Positions 5,600 to 6,752 of a DNA stretch of 6,752 nucleotides are shown piece by piece; the stretch's first letter is position 1, and every line of letters begins with the position of its first letter. The notes beneath the pieces are model-generated. The model was given only the letters and a program-made list of their open reading frames with translations, was not told the origin of the DNA and did no database searches. Origin of the DNA: a bacterium (GTDB taxonomy: Bacteria; Ratteibacteria; UBA8468; B48-G9; DTJG01); the NCBI GenBank assembly GCA_026418655.1, contig JAOAAW010000096.1, positions 1 to 6,752 of the forward strand, given 5' to 3'. The translations under genes were made by a program, and so were the position numbers.

Positions 5600-6752
5600 T
5601 TATTCAAACCCCTGACTGCCATAGGGTAATGACTGAATAGTGGTTTCAGAAATTGAAGTCTCTACCCCTGTATTTTCAGAAGTATAAATTTTTCTGACAA
5701 TATTGCCTGCTATTCTTGCTGCCTGGGATGAACTTGCTTCATCAAGAAATACGACAATAGCAATATTAGGACTATCTGCTGGTGCATAACAGGCAAAGGC
5801 CCCCCTTGTTGGAAGTCCAAGTTCTCTATGCGCAACCTGGGCTGTACCAGTTTTGCCAGCAATTTCAATACCCGGAATATTGGCTCCTGCACCGGTTCCA
5901 AATTTCACAACGTTTCTCAAGCCTCTTCTTAATATTGTAAGTGTTTCATCAGAAATGAAAATGGTTTTTTTAAGAATTGGCTGAAATTCCTTTATAATCT
6001 TTCCATTCGGAGAAACTATTTTCTTCACAATGAATGGCTTCCATAAATTACCACCGTTGGCAACAGCGGAAATCATCGCGCATAATTGAATAGGGGTTGT
6101 TGAGATTGCACCCTGTCCTATGGCTATGTTAATTGCTCCACCAGATTCTTCTGGAGATGGAAGATTCCCCGCCCTTTCTCCCGGTAAATCAATGCCTGTT
6201 AGTTTACCAAAATCAAAAACCTTTGCATATTCACGAATTTTGTCAGTTCCCAATTTCATTCCCACAGTTCCAAAAAAAATATTGCAGGAAAATGGAAGTG
6301 CCTGGTTTATATCAACCCATCCATGCCCTTCTTCCTTCCAGCAATGAAACTCTCTGTCACCAACTTCCATGCTGCCCCTGCATTCGATCCTATCATGTTC
6401 TCCAATTTCTCCGGTTTCAAGGGCCGCAATTTCAGTAATAATTTTAAAAATAGAACCAGGCGCATACTGACCAGAAATTACTCTATTAAGAAATGGATTC
6501 TTCCTGCTATATGGAGCTTTAAGAAACTTTGCAACATTAAGGGGTTCAAATGTTGGTTTACTTACAAGAGCGAGAATTTCTCCATTCCGCGGGTCCATCA
6601 CAATTATTCCACCAGCTTCATCTCCTAACTCTTTAACACATATTTCCTGAATACTCTGGTCAACAGTAAGAAAAAGGTTATTGCCAGGAATCATGGCTAT
6701 CTCCCTTAAAATTTTCCTCTGGTGTCCGCGCGCATCAACCTCTATCTGATAT
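5600..6752 (-). CDS. mrdA: Penicillin-binding protein 2 (class B transpeptidase), C-terminal part
   Basis: PBP2 crosslinks peptidoglycan stems during cell elongation; it is anchored in the inner membrane, works outside the cytosol and pairs with RodA. The frame is open to the window edge (first visible codons YQIEVDARGHQ), so ATG 6694 is internal: this is the conserved end of the pedestal domain leading into IPGNNLFLTVDQSIQ. The visible 383 residues are essentially the transpeptidase domain. All catalytic motifs are present: SIFK with nucleophile Ser100 (6452-6454) and Lys103, SCN at 155-157, and KTG at 300-302. DPRNGEILALVSKP, IDLPGE and GQGAISTTPIQL are typical of PBP2. Cys124, Cys137, His143 and Cys156 sit at positions I align with a zinc site known in other PBP2 proteins. 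The last ~40 residues after the final strand are a short polar tail. The stop is one base before the preferred rodA start. The N-terminal anchor lies outside the window. Confidence 0.95.
   Translation of the reverse strand, partial: YQIEVDARGHQRKILREIAMIPGNNLFLTVDQSIQEICVKELGDEAGGIIVMDPRNGEILALVSKPTFEPLNVAKFLKAPYSRKNPFLNRVISGQYAPGSIFKIITEIAALETGEIGEHDRIECRGSMEVGDREFHCWKEEGHGWVDINQALPFSCNIFFGTVGMKLGTDKIREYAKVFDFGKLTGIDLPGERAGNLPSPEESGGAINIAIGQGAISTTPIQLCAMISAVANGGNLWKPFIVKKIVSPNGKIIKEFQPILKKTIFISDETLTILRRGLRNVVKFGTGAGANIPGIEIAGKTGTAQVAHRELGLPTRGAFACYAPADSPNIAIVVFLDEASSSQAARIAGNIVRKIYTSENTGVETSISETTIQSLPYGSQGFE
5609..5613 (-). promoter_or_regulatory. Shine-Dalgarno site of rodA inside the PBP2 coding end
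   Basis: AGGGG reads on the minus strand from 5613 to 5609, ten bases before ATG 5598, within the last codons of PBP2 (Gln-Gly). It supports 5598 over 5622 as the rodA start. It is also the only clear Shine-Dalgarno match I see before a start codon in this window. The spacing is slightly long, so confidence is moderate. Confidence 0.5.

Noticed and set aside
5599..5622. ATG 5622 as the rodA start
   Set aside because: It has no Shine-Dalgarno sequence and adds an eight-residue polar extension overlapping PBP2. ATG 5598 has AGGGG upstream and sits one base after the PBP2 stop. The longer form cannot be excluded.
6133..6628. Plus-strand open frames opposite the PBP2 transpeptidase domain
   Set aside because: They mirror a strongly conserved gene, resemble no family and have no promoter or ribosome site; they are antisense shadows.
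5600..6694. ATG 6694 as the true start of a short PBP2
   Set aside because: The frame continues to the window edge with residues typical of the end of the PBP2 pedestal domain, and a class B PBP needs an N-terminal anchor. The gene is cut by the window, not truncated.
1..6752. CRISPR array, tRNA or rRNA gene, transposon ends, defence cassette
   Set aside because: No regularly spaced direct repeats, tRNA-like cloverleaf with a T-loop motif, transposase or terminal repeats were found. Nearly every base lies within six housekeeping-type or metabolic genes.

Overview
This is an AT-rich stretch of bacterial chromosome carrying six protein-coding genes, two of them cut by the window edges. I see no RNA gene, insertion sequence, phage gene or CRISPR array. 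A PBP2-RodA pair indicates a walled bacterium with an elongasome. The order PBP2, RodA, radical SAM protein recalls chromosomal cell-shape clusters of many phyla. Low GC, very tight packing and an unusual nitrilase fusion would suit a little-studied, probably Gram-negative-type lineage, but I cannot name the phylum from this sequence.

Layout. Positions 1-306 (+) hold the C-terminal end of aspartate kinase, with its regulatory ACT domains. Positions 310-1320 (-) encode a sugar-1-phosphate nucleotidylyltransferase with a short left-handed beta-helix tail, convergent with aspartate kinase across a 3-bp gap. Positions 1321-1381 are a compact divergent promoter region with two consensus extended -10 elements, each placed so that transcription should begin at or within a few bases of the start codon. 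Positions 1382-2809 (+) encode a nitrilase-superfamily amidohydrolase with an unidentified, predicted beta-rich N-terminal domain of about 180 residues. Its stop codon overlaps the stop codon of the convergent radical SAM gene (2806-4515, -), and an inverted repeat plus T tract across the junction looks like an intrinsic terminator. Upstream of the radical SAM gene, on the same strand, are rodA (4519-5598) and the transpeptidase half of PBP2 (5600 to beyond the window end). These three are almost contiguous and probably form one operon.

How the genes work together. RodA polymerises lipid II into glycan strands and PBP2 crosslinks them, forming the core synthase of lateral wall growth. The radical SAM protein is of unknown function and is probably co-transcribed with them. 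The nucleotidylyltransferase makes an NDP-sugar for surface polysaccharide or a related pathway. Aspartate kinase opens the route to lysine, threonine and methionine, and in many bacteria also supplies diaminopimelate for the wall. The nitrilase has no assignable substrate. The observations I consider most worth following are the nitrilase fusion, the paired leaderless-type promoters, the terminator built from both stop codons, and a probable Cys3His metal site in PBP2.
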